A stretch of DNA of 64,000 bases. It comes from an uncultured Lachnobacterium sp. GTDB taxonomy: Bacteria; Bacillota; Clostridia; Lachnospirales; Lachnospiraceae. The position numbers were made by a program, and so were the translations under genes. This document shows positions 17,238-25,195 of the stretch, piece by piece. The stretch covers positions 62,001-126,000 of the forward strand of contig URSS01000002.1 of assembly GCA_900550545.1 (NCBI GenBank). Reading direction: 5' to 3'. Each line of letters starts with the position of its first letter. The first letter of the stretch is position 1. Below the pieces are notes generated by a model. It had not been told where the DNA came from and did no database searches. It worked only from the letters and a program-made list of their open reading frames with translations.

Positions 17238-17263
17238 CGAGCCACCGCTTTCGCGATGGCTCG
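17238..17263 (-). terminator. Terminator downstream of flavodoxin gene
   Basis: On the minus strand an 11-bp stem with one mismatch (CGAGCCATCGC/GCGGTGGCTCG), a GAAA loop, and then CTCTCTTTTATA. A weaker hairpin (CGGTT/AACCG, about 17312-17325) and a GCAAAG/CTTTGC hairpin (17278-17293) lie between it and the flavodoxin stop. The 17007-17338 gap otherwise holds only the dispersed repeat. Confidence 0.8.
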
Positions 17264-17338
17264 GATTTACACTAGGAGCAAAGTTTCCTTTGCGGAGATA
17301 ATATTTATAGAAAACGGTTTTAACCGATTTTCCCGATT

Positions 17339-17770
17339 TTAAACAGCTGCGAGAGCTTTGCCAAGCGCCTCACATGCAGCTAATGCATCAGCATCCGGTG
17401 CTTCCTGACAGATAACGCCTTCGCCACCGCTGATTGTTGCACCAGCACCACTCATGCGCTCTTCCCAATCACGCATCCACTGGCCATCGCCCCATCCGTA
17501 AGAGCCGAACAGACCAATTGTCTTTCCTGAACAGATACCTTCTACATCTGCAACAAATGGCTCCATCTCAGCTTCTTCCAAGACTTCAGCGCCCATAGCA
17601 GGGCATCCTAAAGCAAATGCCTTGCACTCTTTTAAAGCATCTAATGCAGCATCACCAACATATACAACAGAAACATCTGCACCTGCATCACTTGCACCCT
17701 TACCGACTGCCTCTGCCATTGCCTGCGTATTTCCTGACTGGGACCAATAAACCACACATACTTTACTCAT
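17339..17770 (-). CDS. Flavodoxin
   Basis: A 143-residue short-chain flavodoxin, an FMN electron carrier that replaces ferredoxin when iron is scarce. The phosphate-binding loop reads SQSGNTQAMAEAVG (10-23), where T/S-x-T-G-N-T is typical. The second FMN loop is near GSYGWGDGQWMRDW (about 89-102), with the aromatic residues expected to stack on the ring. It is acidic and cytoplasmic. It follows the DUF3793 gene by 12 bases, behind AGGAGG. Their shared promoter carries the same palindrome as the feo operon, which fits iron-limited expression. Confidence 0.93.
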   Translation of the reverse strand: MSKVCVVYWSQSGNTQAMAEAVGKGASDAGADVSVVYVGDAALDALKECKAFALGCPAMGAEVLEEAEMEPFVADVEGICSGKTIGLFGSYGWGDGQWMRDWEERMSGAGATISGGEGVICQEAPDADALAACEALGKALAAV

Positions 17771-17782
17771 TTTCTTTTCCTC

Positions 17783-18400
17783 CTAAACAGCTATTTCTTT
17801 TATACTTTCATCCCGGTAAATTTCAAAGATCAACCGGATTCCAATATCATTTGCCAACAGACGAATCAGTGTTTCTCTTGCTTCGTCATATCGTGTAAAA
17901 ATGTGTTTCTTTGCTGGAACATCCGCATATACTTTCCAATATCCGGAATACAGATAATTCTTACCGTTATTTTCCATAAAGCCGACCACATCTTCTACCG
18001 GATATCCAAGGAGCAGCCCCATCTCATGAGGGAACTGCTTTCCCTGGTTCATATGTGCCTGATATTTTTTGCGAAAACTATGCAATACGTTCTCCAAAGA
18101 AAAATCCTCGTATCCAAGCTTTCTGAGCAACTGCTGTACTTCCGGCTTAAATATGTAAGCTTCCAGCTTGGCTTTACGATATAAGAGGAAGGCGGTTTTC
18201 TTTGTTGTCCGCATAACACAAAAACAGGTAATTCCGGATCCCTGTACAAGATCCATAACCAGGTCTTCGTTTTCAGCTGCAACCATGAGCAGATTTGAAA
18301 TCTTGATTCCTGTAATCAGTGGGGCACACTGCAATGCAAGCTGAAACTCAACGCTGTCCTGATTCATTGTTCCCATCATGCGAAAAATTTCCTGGCACAT
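17783..18400 (-). CDS. DUF3793 family protein
   Basis: A 205-residue cytoplasmic protein of the DUF3793 family, recognised from the internal block LLRKLGYEDF...FPHEMGLLLGYPVEDVVGFMENNGKNYLYSGYWKVY. Its function is unknown; in Clostridia it recurs beside flavodoxin and ferrous-iron transport genes. No Cys cluster motif or membrane segment is visible. A single conserved His-Glu (FPHEMG) is notable. Start at 18400 behind AAGGAG with 8-9 base spacing. It is the first gene of a two-gene unit with flavodoxin, driven by TTGACA-N17-TATATT. An association with iron starvation is inferred from the shared operator. Confidence 0.8.
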   Translation of the reverse strand: MCQEIFRMMGTMNQDSVEFQLALQCAPLITGIKISNLLMVAAENEDLVMDLVQGSGITCFCVMRTTKKTAFLLYRKAKLEAYIFKPEVQQLLRKLGYEDFSLENVLHSFRKKYQAHMNQGKQFPHEMGLLLGYPVEDVVGFMENNGKNYLYSGYWKVYADVPAKKHIFTRYDEARETLIRLLANDIGIRLIFEIYRDESIKEIAV

Positions 18401-18421
18401 AATCCATCTCCTTACATATGA

Positions 18422-18474
18422 GTTAGTTATCTCTAACGCATATTAAATATAACTAATTCAGAACATTTTGTCAA
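18422..18474 (-). promoter_or_regulatory. Promoter and GTTAG-N6-CTAAC operator of DUF3793-flavodoxin
   Basis: Minus-strand -35 TTGACA (18469-18474), 17 bases, -10 TATATT (18446-18451). Just past the -10 is GTTAG-N6-CTAAC (18422-18437), extended to 9 of 10 matching bases per arm (TATGAGTTAG/CTAACGCATA). A further inverted pair TTAGTTAT/ATAACTAA brackets the -10. The same core recurs at the feoA promoter. Confidence 0.75.
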
Positions 18475-18519
18475 GGCTGTTGTTTGAAAAGAATTCTCAA
18501 TAAACAAGTTCAAAAAGTA

Positions 18520-18563
18520 TAAAAAAGAAGACCCACATACTTTTTGTATGCAGATCTCCTTCG
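18520..18563 (-). terminator. Terminator of the feo operon
   Basis: Right after the short Fur gene stop, the minus strand reads a stem around CTGCATAC-AAAAA-GTATGTGG, extended by GAAG.../...CTTC, then a run of six T. A typical intrinsic terminator. Confidence 0.8.
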
Positions 18564-18565
18564 TA

Positions 18566-18820
18566 TTATACACTGATTTTGTACATATTTTTCCGACTGA
18601 TTGCACCGATATCTTCTAACGTATTGATCATACGATATACTGTGGCTGCACCGATTGACGGGTCCTTTTTGGATGCCCGGTAATAAATCTCTTTACAGCT
18701 TGAGCACTCGTCTTCAAGAATGATATCCAAAAGCATCAGACGCTGCTTCGTAATTCGGCAGCCGTCCTCTTTCAGCCGCTCGATGATGATTTGTTTTTGT
18801 TCCTGCTGTTCTGCTGACAT
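18566..18820 (-). CDS. Short Fur-family protein (DNA-binding domain only)
   Basis: An 84-residue protein that aligns with only the N-terminal winged-helix domain of Fur/PerR/Zur (normal length about 140). Recognisable parts are RLKEDGCRITKQRLMLLDIILE, SCKEIYYRASKKDPSIGAATVYRMINTLEDIGAI, and a final wing RKNMYKISV. The His/Cys-rich dimerisation and metal-sensing domain is absent. The reading frame closes with TAA, immediately followed by the terminator, so this is not a simple frameshift with the rest downstream. It is the last gene of the feo operon, 18 bases after feoB, behind AAAGGAGG. It could be an adaptor or modulator of iron-dependent transcription, possibly FeoC-like in role (inference). 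Confidence 0.8.
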   Translation of the reverse strand: MSAEQQEQKQIIIERLKEDGCRITKQRLMLLDIILEDECSSCKEIYYRASKKDPSIGAATVYRMINTLEDIGAISRKNMYKISV

Positions 18821-18838
18821 AACTGCCTCCTTTGAATC

Positions 18839-20992
18839 TTATTTTGTAGCGATTTTTACATTTTCCTCTAATGTTGTACTTTCCTTATAAGGACGAACAA
18901 GCATATAGATGAATCCGATAATGATAGCGATTGCTACGATTGTCCAGAATCCAAATGTTGCCGCACCTGTGAATAATCCACCGATCTGGAAGATACATAA
19001 AGATACAAGGTATGCAAGACCACACTGGTATCCGATTGCAAACCAGAACCATTTTGCGTTGTTCATCTCACGCTTGATTGCTCCCATTGCTGCGAAGCAA
19101 GGTGCACATAAGAGGTTAAATACTAAGTAAGAGTATGCTGCGATTGCAGTCATGTTTGCAGAAAGGTTTGTCCAGATTTCTTCTCCGGCCTCTCCGACTT
19201 CTCCATAGTGGAATAGGATACCAAATGTACCTACTACGTTCTCTTTTGCTACTAATCCGGTAACAGCTGCCACTGCAGACTTCCAGTCTCCCCATCCAAG
19301 TGGAATGAAAATCCATGAAATGCCTTTACCGATAGCTGCCAAGATACTATAATCGATTTCTTCATCAGAGAGCATACGGAAGGATCCATCTACAACTCCG
19401 AAGTAAGTTGTGAACCATACTACGATGGTAGATAACAAAATGATTGTTCCGGCTTTCTTGATGAAAGACCATCCACGCTCCCACATGCTGCGAAGTACGC
19501 TGCCTACAGTTGGAAGATGGTAAGATGGAAGCTCCATAACGAATGGTGCCGGCTCTCCGGAGAACATCTTTGTTTTCTTTAAGATGATACCAGAGCAGAT
19601 GATTGCTGCGATACCAACAAAATATGCAGACCATGAAACCCATCCTGCGTTATCAAAGAATGCACCTGCGATCAAAGCGATAATTGGAAGCTTTGCTCCA
19701 CAAGGAATAAATGTGGTTGTCATAATTGTCATACGACGGTCACGTTCGTTTTCAATTGTACGGCTGGCCATAACACCAGGAACACCACATCCTGTACCAA
19801 TCAGCATAGGAATGAATGATTTTCCTGATAAACCGAATTTACGGAAAATACGGTCCATGATAAAGGCAACACGCGCCATGTATCCGCATCCCTCAAGGAA
19901 TGCAAGGAAGATGAATAATACAAGCATCTGTGGTACGAAACCAAGTACAGCACCGACACCGGAGATAATACCATCAACGATCAATCCGCTCAGCCATGCA
20001 GCACATCCAATGTTGTCAAAGAATGACTGTGCACCAGGAATAATCCACTCACCAAATAAAGTATCATTTGTCCAGTCTGTTAAGAACGCTCCAACGGTTG
20101 TTACGGAAACATAGTAAACAACGAACATAATCAATGCAAAAATTGGTAATGCAGCAAAACGGTTTGTTACAATCTTATCGATCTTGTCAGAAGTTGTAAG
20201 CTTTTCTTTTCCGGTTGCTTTCTTTACACATTTTCCAATGATAGAAGTGATGTATGTATATCTTTCGTTTGTGATAATACTCTCTGTATCATCATCCATC
20301 TTCTCTTCCAATGCATTGATTTCTGCTGATACATCCGGAACAGCTGAAAGCTGATCCGAAATTTTTGAATCACGCTCGATCAATTTGATTGCGAAGAATC
20401 TCTTCTGTTCTTCTGCAACTGTGCTTCCAAGCTTATCCTCTACTGTGCTGATACAGTTCTCTACATCAACCGAAAATGCATGTACACGATTAACTGCTTT
20501 CTTCTGCTGTGCTGCAGCTACTGCTTTCTCAGCAGCCTTTGTTACGCCAGTTCCTTTCAAAGCAGAGATTTCAACTACTTCGCATCCTAAAGCATCACCT
20601 AATGCTTTGATATTGATCTGGTCACCGTTCTTTGTAACAAGATCCATCATGTTGACGGCCATAATAACAGGGATACCAAGCTCAATAATCTGTGTTGTAA
20701 GATAAAGGTTACGCTCAATGTTCGTTCCATCAATGATATTGATGATTGCGTCCGGACGCTCACCGATCAGGTAATTTCTGGCTACCACTTCCTCCAATGT
20801 GTATGGAGATAAGGAATAGATACCAGGTAAATCCATGATCACAACATCCTTGTGTCCCTTTAATTTTCCTTCTTTTTTCTCGACTGTTACGCCTGGCCAG
20901 TTACCAACATACTGGTTTGCACCGGTCAACGCATTAAACAACGTTGTCTTACCGCAGTTTGGGTTACCTGCGAGTGCAATTTTAATTGCCAT
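18839..20992 (-). CDS. feoB: Ferrous iron transport protein B
   Basis: A 717-residue Fe(II) importer of the cytoplasmic membrane. The N-terminal G domain has G1 GNPNCGKTT (9-17), G3 DLPGIYSLSP, and G4 NMMD near residue 118. A helical GDI-like spacer follows to about residue 270, then the membrane core with two Gate motifs. These include GCGYMARVAFIMDRIFRKFGLSGKSFIPMLIG with the conserved Cys in GTGCGVPG, and the second repeat near LCAPCFAAMG. It follows two feoA genes and precedes the short Fur gene on the minus strand. AAGGAG precedes the ATG. Length is normal. Confidence 0.97.
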   Translation of the reverse strand: MAIKIALAGNPNCGKTTLFNALTGANQYVGNWPGVTVEKKEGKLKGHKDVVIMDLPGIYSLSPYTLEEVVARNYLIGERPDAIINIIDGTNIERNLYLTTQIIELGIPVIMAVNMMDLVTKNGDQINIKALGDALGCEVVEISALKGTGVTKAAEKAVAAAQQKKAVNRVHAFSVDVENCISTVEDKLGSTVAEEQKRFFAIKLIERDSKISDQLSAVPDVSAEINALEEKMDDDTESIITNERYTYITSIIGKCVKKATGKEKLTTSDKIDKIVTNRFAALPIFALIMFVVYYVSVTTVGAFLTDWTNDTLFGEWIIPGAQSFFDNIGCAAWLSGLIVDGIISGVGAVLGFVPQMLVLFIFLAFLEGCGYMARVAFIMDRIFRKFGLSGKSFIPMLIGTGCGVPGVMASRTIENERDRRMTIMTTTFIPCGAKLPIIALIAGAFFDNAGWVSWSAYFVGIAAIICSGIILKKTKMFSGEPAPFVMELPSYHLPTVGSVLRSMWERGWSFIKKAGTIILLSTIVVWFTTYFGVVDGSFRMLSDEEIDYSILAAIGKGISWIFIPLGWGDWKSAVAAVTGLVAKENVVGTFGILFHYGEVGEAGEEIWTNLSANMTAIAAYSYLVFNLLCAPCFAAMGAIKREMNNAKWFWFAIGYQCGLAYLVSLCIFQIGGLFTGAATFGFWTIVAIAIIIGFIYMLVRPYKESTTLEENVKIATK

Positions 20993-21020
20993 ATGATTTC
21001 TCCTTCTATTTGCTATCTTC

Positions 21021-21239
21021 TTACTGTACTTCGATCATTTGTGAATCTGCTTTTCTTAACGAAAGCTCATAGCCTCTTACGGTTACTTCGACCGGATCGC
21101 CAAGAGGTGCGACTTTACGAACGTAAACTTCTACACCCTTTGTAATGCCCATGTCCATGATTCTTCTCTTGACAGCGCCTTCGCCCGTAATCTTCGTTAC
21201 GGTGACTGTCTGACCGATTTTAGCATCTTTTAAAGTCAT
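21021..21239 (-). CDS. feoA: FeoA family protein (second copy)
   Basis: A 72-residue SH3-like FeoA protein, the cytoplasmic accessory of FeoB. Family features are TGEGAVKRRIMDMGITKGVEVYV and GDPVEVTVRGYELSLRKADS. It lies 28 bases upstream of feoB and 27 bases downstream of another feoA; its ATG follows AGAGGAGT. Two FeoA copies in tandem ahead of FeoB are common in Clostridia. One may be structural and the other regulatory, but the sequence does not say which. Confidence 0.93.
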   Translation of the reverse strand: MTLKDAKIGQTVTVTKITGEGAVKRRIMDMGITKGVEVYVRKVAPLGDPVEVTVRGYELSLRKADSQMIEVQ

Positions 21240-21266
21240 GTTTTTACTCCTCTTTTCTTATTAGTA

Positions 21267-21479
21267 TTATATGAAAATGTGATTTGCCAGTTCGCGACCA
21301 ATGGCTACGCGGGCACCTTTCACATTTACAATCATATTTCCGGCTGCTTCTGAAACAACAGTCACGAGTCCACCAGCTACAAAGCCCAGTTCCTCTAAAT
21401 GTCTGCGTACTTCATCTTTTCCACCGATTCGTTGAATTGTTACTTCTTTGCCTTTCGGCGACATTGTAAGTGGCATCAT
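21267..21479 (-). CDS. feoA: FeoA family protein (first copy)
   Basis: A 70-residue FeoA-type SH3-like protein that opens the feo operon. It reads MSPKGKEVTIQRIGGKDEVRRHLEELGFVAGGLVTVVSEAAGNMIVNVKGARVAIG, the family's RxxLxxLGFxxG pattern followed by the Gly-rich second half. The start has two adjacent ATGs behind AAGGAG. It is less similar to the second copy than expected for a recent duplication, so the two are probably old paralogues with separate roles. Confidence 0.92.
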   Translation of the reverse strand: MMPLTMSPKGKEVTIQRIGGKDEVRRHLEELGFVAGGLVTVVSEAAGNMIVNVKGARVAIGRELANHIFI

Positions 21480-21521
21480 ACTCTCCTTCTTTCTTGATAA
21501 AGTTTTTCACTTCTCACGTTT

Positions 21522-21553
21522 GTTAGTATAAGCTAACGATTATTAGATGTCAA
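21522..21553 (-). promoter_or_regulatory. Promoter and GTTAG-N6-CTAAC operator of the feo operon
   Basis: Minus-strand -35 TTGACA (21548-21553), 17 bases, -10 TATACT (21525-21530). The palindrome GTTAG-N6-CTAAC at 21522-21537 covers the -10 itself. It has the same core and spacing as the site at 18422-18437. TTAG half-sites recall DtxR/IdeR boxes, but the match is only partial. Confidence 0.78.
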
Positions 21554-21729
21554 TGTCTTTTTTTCGTTTTTTCCAATTTCTATTAGTTTTTTCTCATTCT
21601 TATTAAACATCACTTATCATTATCATTTGTTGCTAACATCTCTTTTTTACAACTGATTTTTCTTATAAAACACTGATTTTTCTTATATAAAACTCATTCG
21701 CATTTCTTTAAGAACAAAGCCTGATTTTA

Positions 21730-21813
21730 TTGCACAAACATCCATAAATTGCTATATTATAAAAGATACATATATTCCATTTTGTACGTAAGCGTTTCTT
21801 AGTTGAAACGCTT
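21730..21813 (+). promoter_or_regulatory. Promoter and 5'-leader hairpin of the CDF transporter gene
   Basis: -35 TTGCAC (21730-21735), 17 bases, -10 TATATT (21753-21758). The roughly 80-base leader holds a perfect 9-bp stem AAGCGTTTC/GAAACGCTT (21790-21813) followed by TTCATTTATTT. That shape could attenuate transcription. The rest of the 21480-21845 gap is AT-rich, with a short direct repeat (CTGATTTTTCTTATA, twice near 21653-21685). I see no gene in it. Confidence 0.6.
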
Positions 21814-21845
21814 TTCATTTATTTATTATAAGGGGGATATTTTAT

Positions 21846-22724
21846 ATGAGTAATCAATTTCAAAAGACAGCAAACCGTGTCACATCGGTAAGTATCATTG
21901 GCAATCTTTTGCTCTCTGCATTCAAGTTGATCGCAGGACTGCTTGCCAATTCCGGCGCCATGATCAGTGATGCCGTACATTCCGCATCAGATGTCTTCAG
22001 CAGTATCGTTGTCATCATTGGTATCCATGTTTCATCCAAAGAATCCGACAAAGAACATCCATATGGTCATGAGCGACTGGAATGTGTTGCAGCAATTATC
22101 CTTGCTGTCATCCTTTTCATCACAGGTATTTCCATAGGTATATCCGCAGTCAAAACAATTGCAAGCGGACATTATGCCGATCTGGCCGTCCCTGGTATCC
22201 TTGCTCTCGTGGCTGCTGTAATCTCCATCGCTACAAAAGAAGCGATGTTCTGGTACACCAAAGTTAACGCGACCCGTATAGATTCCGCTGCACTTATGGC
22301 AGATGCATGGCACCATCGTTCCGATGCACTCTCCTCTGTCGGCGCTTTAGTCGGTATTGCCGGTGCACGTCTCGGATTTCCGATCTGCGATTCGATTGCC
22401 AGCCTTGTCATCTGTGTCTTTATCGTCAAAGCATCCTATGATATTTTCCATGACGCGGTTGATAAAATGGTCGACCATTCCTGTAACGAAGGTGATGAGC
22501 AGCTTTTAAGAGACTGTATCTGTGAAGAAGAAGGTGTTCTTCGTATCGACGATCTGCGCACACGTGAGTTTGGCAACAAAATCTATGTCGATGTAGAAAT
22601 CGCCGCAGATGGTGATCGTCCGTTAAAAGAAACACATGCCATTGCCGAACGTGTCCATGATCATATTGAAAAAAAATTTCCAAAAGTAAAGCATGTTATG
22701 GTGCATGTTAATCCTTTTGAATAA
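21846..22724 (+). CDS. Cation diffusion facilitator family transporter
   Basis: A 292-residue CDF metal-ion exporter with six membrane helices and a C-terminal cytoplasmic dimerisation domain. Metal-site motifs are HSASDVFSS in helix 2 (about 41-49) and HHRSDALSS in helix 5 (about 157-165). The cytoplasmic domain ends with DVEIAADGDRPLKETHAIAERVHDHIEKKFPKVKHVMVHVNP, the ferredoxin-like fold with His residues. It likely exports Zn, Fe or Mn. The neighbouring feo operon makes iron a fair guess, but selectivity cannot be read. AGGGGG precedes the ATG. Confidence 0.93.
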   Translation: MSNQFQKTANRVTSVSIIGNLLLSAFKLIAGLLANSGAMISDAVHSASDVFSSIVVIIGIHVSSKESDKEHPYGHERLECVAAIILAVILFITGISIGISAVKTIASGHYADLAVPGILALVAAVISIATKEAMFWYTKVNATRIDSAALMADAWHHRSDALSSVGALVGIAGARLGFPICDSIASLVICVFIVKASYDIFHDAVDKMVDHSCNEGDEQLLRDCICEEEGVLRIDDLRTREFGNKIYVDVEIAADGDRPLKETHAIAERVHDHIEKKFPKVKHVMVHVNPFE

Positions 22725-22773
22725 TCTGAATTTCATCCGAATTTTACCTCCGAATTTTATTTTGAAATATATC

Positions 22774-22802
22774 TTTTCATATTTATTAGTTCATGTTATA
22801 CT
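22774..22802 (+). promoter_or_regulatory. Promoter of the COG2509-like flavoprotein gene
   Basis: TTTTCA (22774-22779), 17 bases, TATACT (22797-22802). The ribosome-binding site GGAGG (22836-22840) lies 10 bases before the ATG at 22851. Confidence 0.65.
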
Positions 22803-22850
22803 ATTGATAAGTGTGAGTAAAATTTTTCTATGCATGGAGGTAATCATATA

Positions 22851-24221
22851 ATGTACGATGTGATAATCATTGGAGCAGGTCCTGGTGGTATTTTTTCTGC
22901 CTATGAGCTGATGCAAAAAAATAAAGATTTAAAAATTGCAGTATTTGACGCAGGTCATTCTCTCGAAAAGCGTCATTGTCCAATTGATGGGGATAAAGTA
23001 AAAAACTGTATCAAATGTAAAACATGTGCGATCATGAATGGTTTCGGCGGTGCAGGCGCTTTTTCTGATGGAAAATACAATATCACCAACGATTTTGGTG
23101 GTACTCTTTATGAATATATCGGACGCAAGCAGGCGATTGATCTCATGGAGTATGTTGACAAGATCAATATGTCTCACGGCGGCGAAGGAACTAAAATGTA
23201 CTCTACCGCCGGAACTAACTTAAAAAAGCTGTGTCTGCAGAATAAATTAAAACTGTTAGATGCCTCTGTCCGTCATCTCGGAACAGACATCAATTACGTT
23301 GTTTTGGAGAATCTCTACAATGAAATGAAGGATCATATGGATTTCTTCTTTGATACTCCAATCGAAAAAATCGAAGTATTAGACAACGGTGATTACCGTG
23401 TTGACACAAAAGACAACAGTTATGACTGTAAGAAATGTGTTATTTCCGTCGGACGAAGCGGAAGCAAATGGATGGAAACTGTCTGCAATGATTTACATAT
23501 TCCAACCAAATCCAACCGCGTGGACATCGGTGTCCGTGTCGAGCTGCCTGCAGTCATCTTCTCTCATCTGACCGATGAACTGTATGAAAGCAAAATCGTA
23601 TACCGTACCGAGAAATTCGAAGATAACGTTCGTACATTCTGTATGAATCCATACGGCATGGTTGTTAACGAAAATACAAACGGTATTGTAACTGTAAACG
23701 GACACAGTTATGAAAGTGCAGATTTGCGCACAGAGAATACCAACTTTGCCCTTCTTGTTGCAAAGCATTTCTCTGAGCCATTCAAAGACAGTAACGGATA
23801 TGGCGAAAGCATTGCCAGACTTTCCAACATGTTAGGCGGTGGAGTCATCGTGCAACGTTTCGGTGACCTTGTCCGTGGACGTCGAAGCAACACTAAGCGA
23901 ATTGAAGAAGGCCTTGTCACCCCTACCCTCGCAGCTACACCAGGTGATTTAAGCCTTGTTCTTCCAAAACGTATTCTCGACGGAATTATCGAAATGATCT
24001 ACGCTTTAGACAAGATTGCACCGGGAACAGCAAATGACGATACTCTCCTGTACGGCGTTGAAGTAAAATTCTACAATATGGAAGTAGAAATCGACGAACA
24101 TTTACAGAGTAAGTATCCGGGTCTTTATATCATCGGCGACGGAAGTGGCGTTACACATTCTCTGTCCCACGCGTCAGCATCCGGTGTATATGTAGCAAGA
24201 CATATCGCAGAAACAATTTAA
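22851..24221 (+). CDS. NAD(P)/FAD-dependent oxidoreductase (COG2509-like)
   Basis: A 456-residue flavoprotein. The N-terminal Rossmann fold carries MYDVIIIGAGPGGIFSAYEL, the FAD-binding GxGxxG motif. A Cys-rich loop (CPIDGDKVKNCIKCKTC, about 44-60) follows, then the family signature NGFGGAGAFSDGKYN. The C-terminal FAD motif YIIGDGSGVTHSLSHASASGVYVA closes the fold. This arrangement matches the uncharacterised FAD-dependent dehydrogenases of COG2509. The substrate is unknown. An upstream in-frame ATG at 22830 exists, but spacing from GGAGG and the conserved N-terminus favour 22851. Single-gene transcript with a terminator at 24229. Confidence 0.85.
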   Translation: MYDVIIIGAGPGGIFSAYELMQKNKDLKIAVFDAGHSLEKRHCPIDGDKVKNCIKCKTCAIMNGFGGAGAFSDGKYNITNDFGGTLYEYIGRKQAIDLMEYVDKINMSHGGEGTKMYSTAGTNLKKLCLQNKLKLLDASVRHLGTDINYVVLENLYNEMKDHMDFFFDTPIEKIEVLDNGDYRVDTKDNSYDCKKCVISVGRSGSKWMETVCNDLHIPTKSNRVDIGVRVELPAVIFSHLTDELYESKIVYRTEKFEDNVRTFCMNPYGMVVNENTNGIVTVNGHSYESADLRTENTNFALLVAKHFSEPFKDSNGYGESIARLSNMLGGGVIVQRFGDLVRGRRSNTKRIEEGLVTPTLAATPGDLSLVLPKRILDGIIEMIYALDKIAPGTANDDTLLYGVEVKFYNMEVEIDEHLQSKYPGLYIIGDGSGVTHSLSHASASGVYVARHIAETI

Positions 24222-24228
24222 ATTACAC

Positions 24229-24255
24229 GAAAAGGAGCCATTTCGGCTCCTTTTC
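24229..24255. terminator. Bidirectional terminator
   Basis: A perfect 11-bp stem GAAAAGGAGCC/GGCTCCTTTTC with loop ATTTC, between the convergent flavoprotein and DUF3298-like genes. Confidence 0.9.
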
Positions 24256-24256
24256 T

Positions 24257-24985
24257 TTACTTCAAATTGCTTTTTAGTGTAATCGTGCTCTTTCCATTAC
24301 CGCCACCCGGCTGATACGGTCCAAAGCATACAACGACGTTTCCATCTTTATTCAGGTAGAATTGGAAATCTTTCATCTTGGTATCTTTCAAGATTTCATC
24401 CTGTCCGAGTTCTCCAAGTTCGCCATTCTTTTTTTCATATTTTGCAAGAATCTTTTTTCGAATTTTTGTATTGCTTCCAGATACAACATCTGAAATACCT
24501 AGCTTCTTTCCTGTTTTCAAATCAAACGTCATACCATCTGTCCAGATATTGGATACGCCACCTGCGAACCAGTAATGGTCATAGGAAAAAGAGATGTATC
24601 CCTTTTGATTGTATCTTACCTTACACGTAGAAGTCAGTTCATATACTACCTTCCGATTCGCAGCATCATCTTTGCTGTCGGTTTTGACATAATCCCAGAG
24701 ATTGTCTTTCTCTTTCTGCGACGCTGTGTATCCCGCTTTCAACGCCTTATTGATCTTTTTCACAGCCTTTGAAGTTCCAATCAGTGTTGGCATCGTATAC
24801 GTGTACTTGCCTTTGATTTTTCCTGATTTATAACTTTCCGAATAGTCAATCGTCAAATATGATATATTGTTTTGATTATTCCCAGTATAAACTTTCGGCG
24901 AAGCCTGCACTTTGCCGGCTGACAATCCTGTAATTGCCAGTACGCCCGCCAGATATAATGCAAGCACTCTCATTTTTCTTTTCAT
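24257..24985 (-). CDS. Secreted DUF3298/RsiV-like protein
   Basis: A 242-residue exported protein with a Sec signal peptide (MKRKMRVLALYLAGVLAITGLSAGKVQA, cleavage near residue 28). The mature part has the DUF4163/DUF3298 pattern: a beta-rich first half (ISYLTIDYSESYKSGKIKGKYTYTMPTL), the central YISFSYDHYWFAGGVSNIWTDGMTFDLKTGKKLGISDVV, and a final sheet with VVCFGPYQPGGGNGK. RsiV-type anti-sigma factors use this domain outside the membrane, but here there is no membrane anchor or cytoplasmic part. It is a distant paralogue of the protein at 46452-47210. AGGAG precedes the ATG; the tandem hairpin repeats lie just upstream. Confidence 0.75.
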   Translation of the reverse strand: MKRKMRVLALYLAGVLAITGLSAGKVQASPKVYTGNNQNNISYLTIDYSESYKSGKIKGKYTYTMPTLIGTSKAVKKINKALKAGYTASQKEKDNLWDYVKTDSKDDAANRKVVYELTSTCKVRYNQKGYISFSYDHYWFAGGVSNIWTDGMTFDLKTGKKLGISDVVSGSNTKIRKKILAKYEKKNGELGELGQDEILKDTKMKDFQFYLNKDGNVVVCFGPYQPGGGNGKSTITLKSNLK

Positions 24986-25000
24986 AGTTTTCTCCTCTTT

Positions 25001-25190
25001 TCATAGAAAGCTTGATACTTTTTCTTGAACATCAGCCCATGCAAAATTTGCTTTCAGCAAATGGGCTGACGCTTCATATCAAGTTTTCATAGAAAGCTTG
25101 ATACTTTTCCTTGAACATCAGCCCATGCAAAATTTGCTTTCAGCAAATGGGCTGACGCTACATATCAAGTTTTCACAGAAAACTTGATAC
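25001..25190. repeat. Tandem 86-bp hairpin repeats (two units plus a partial third)
   Basis: Units start at 25001 and 25087, and a truncated one at 25173, a strict 86-base period. Each has hairpin 1 (CAGCCCAT...ATGGGCTG with inner TTTGC/GCAAA) and hairpin 2 (TATCAAG...CTTGATA). A diverged single copy lies at 17061-17144. The array fills the space between leuA's stop and the DUF3298-like gene start. Confidence 0.88.
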
Positions 25191-25195
25191 TTTTA

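Noticed and set aside
18566..18820. Frameshifted full-length Fur
   Set aside because: The bases after the stop form the terminator directly; no frame downstream encodes the His/Cys-rich second domain.
25001..25190. CRISPR-like array
   Set aside because: The period is 86 bases, only two full units exist, the units are identical throughout with no variable spacers, and no cas genes are nearby. It is a tandem hairpin repeat.
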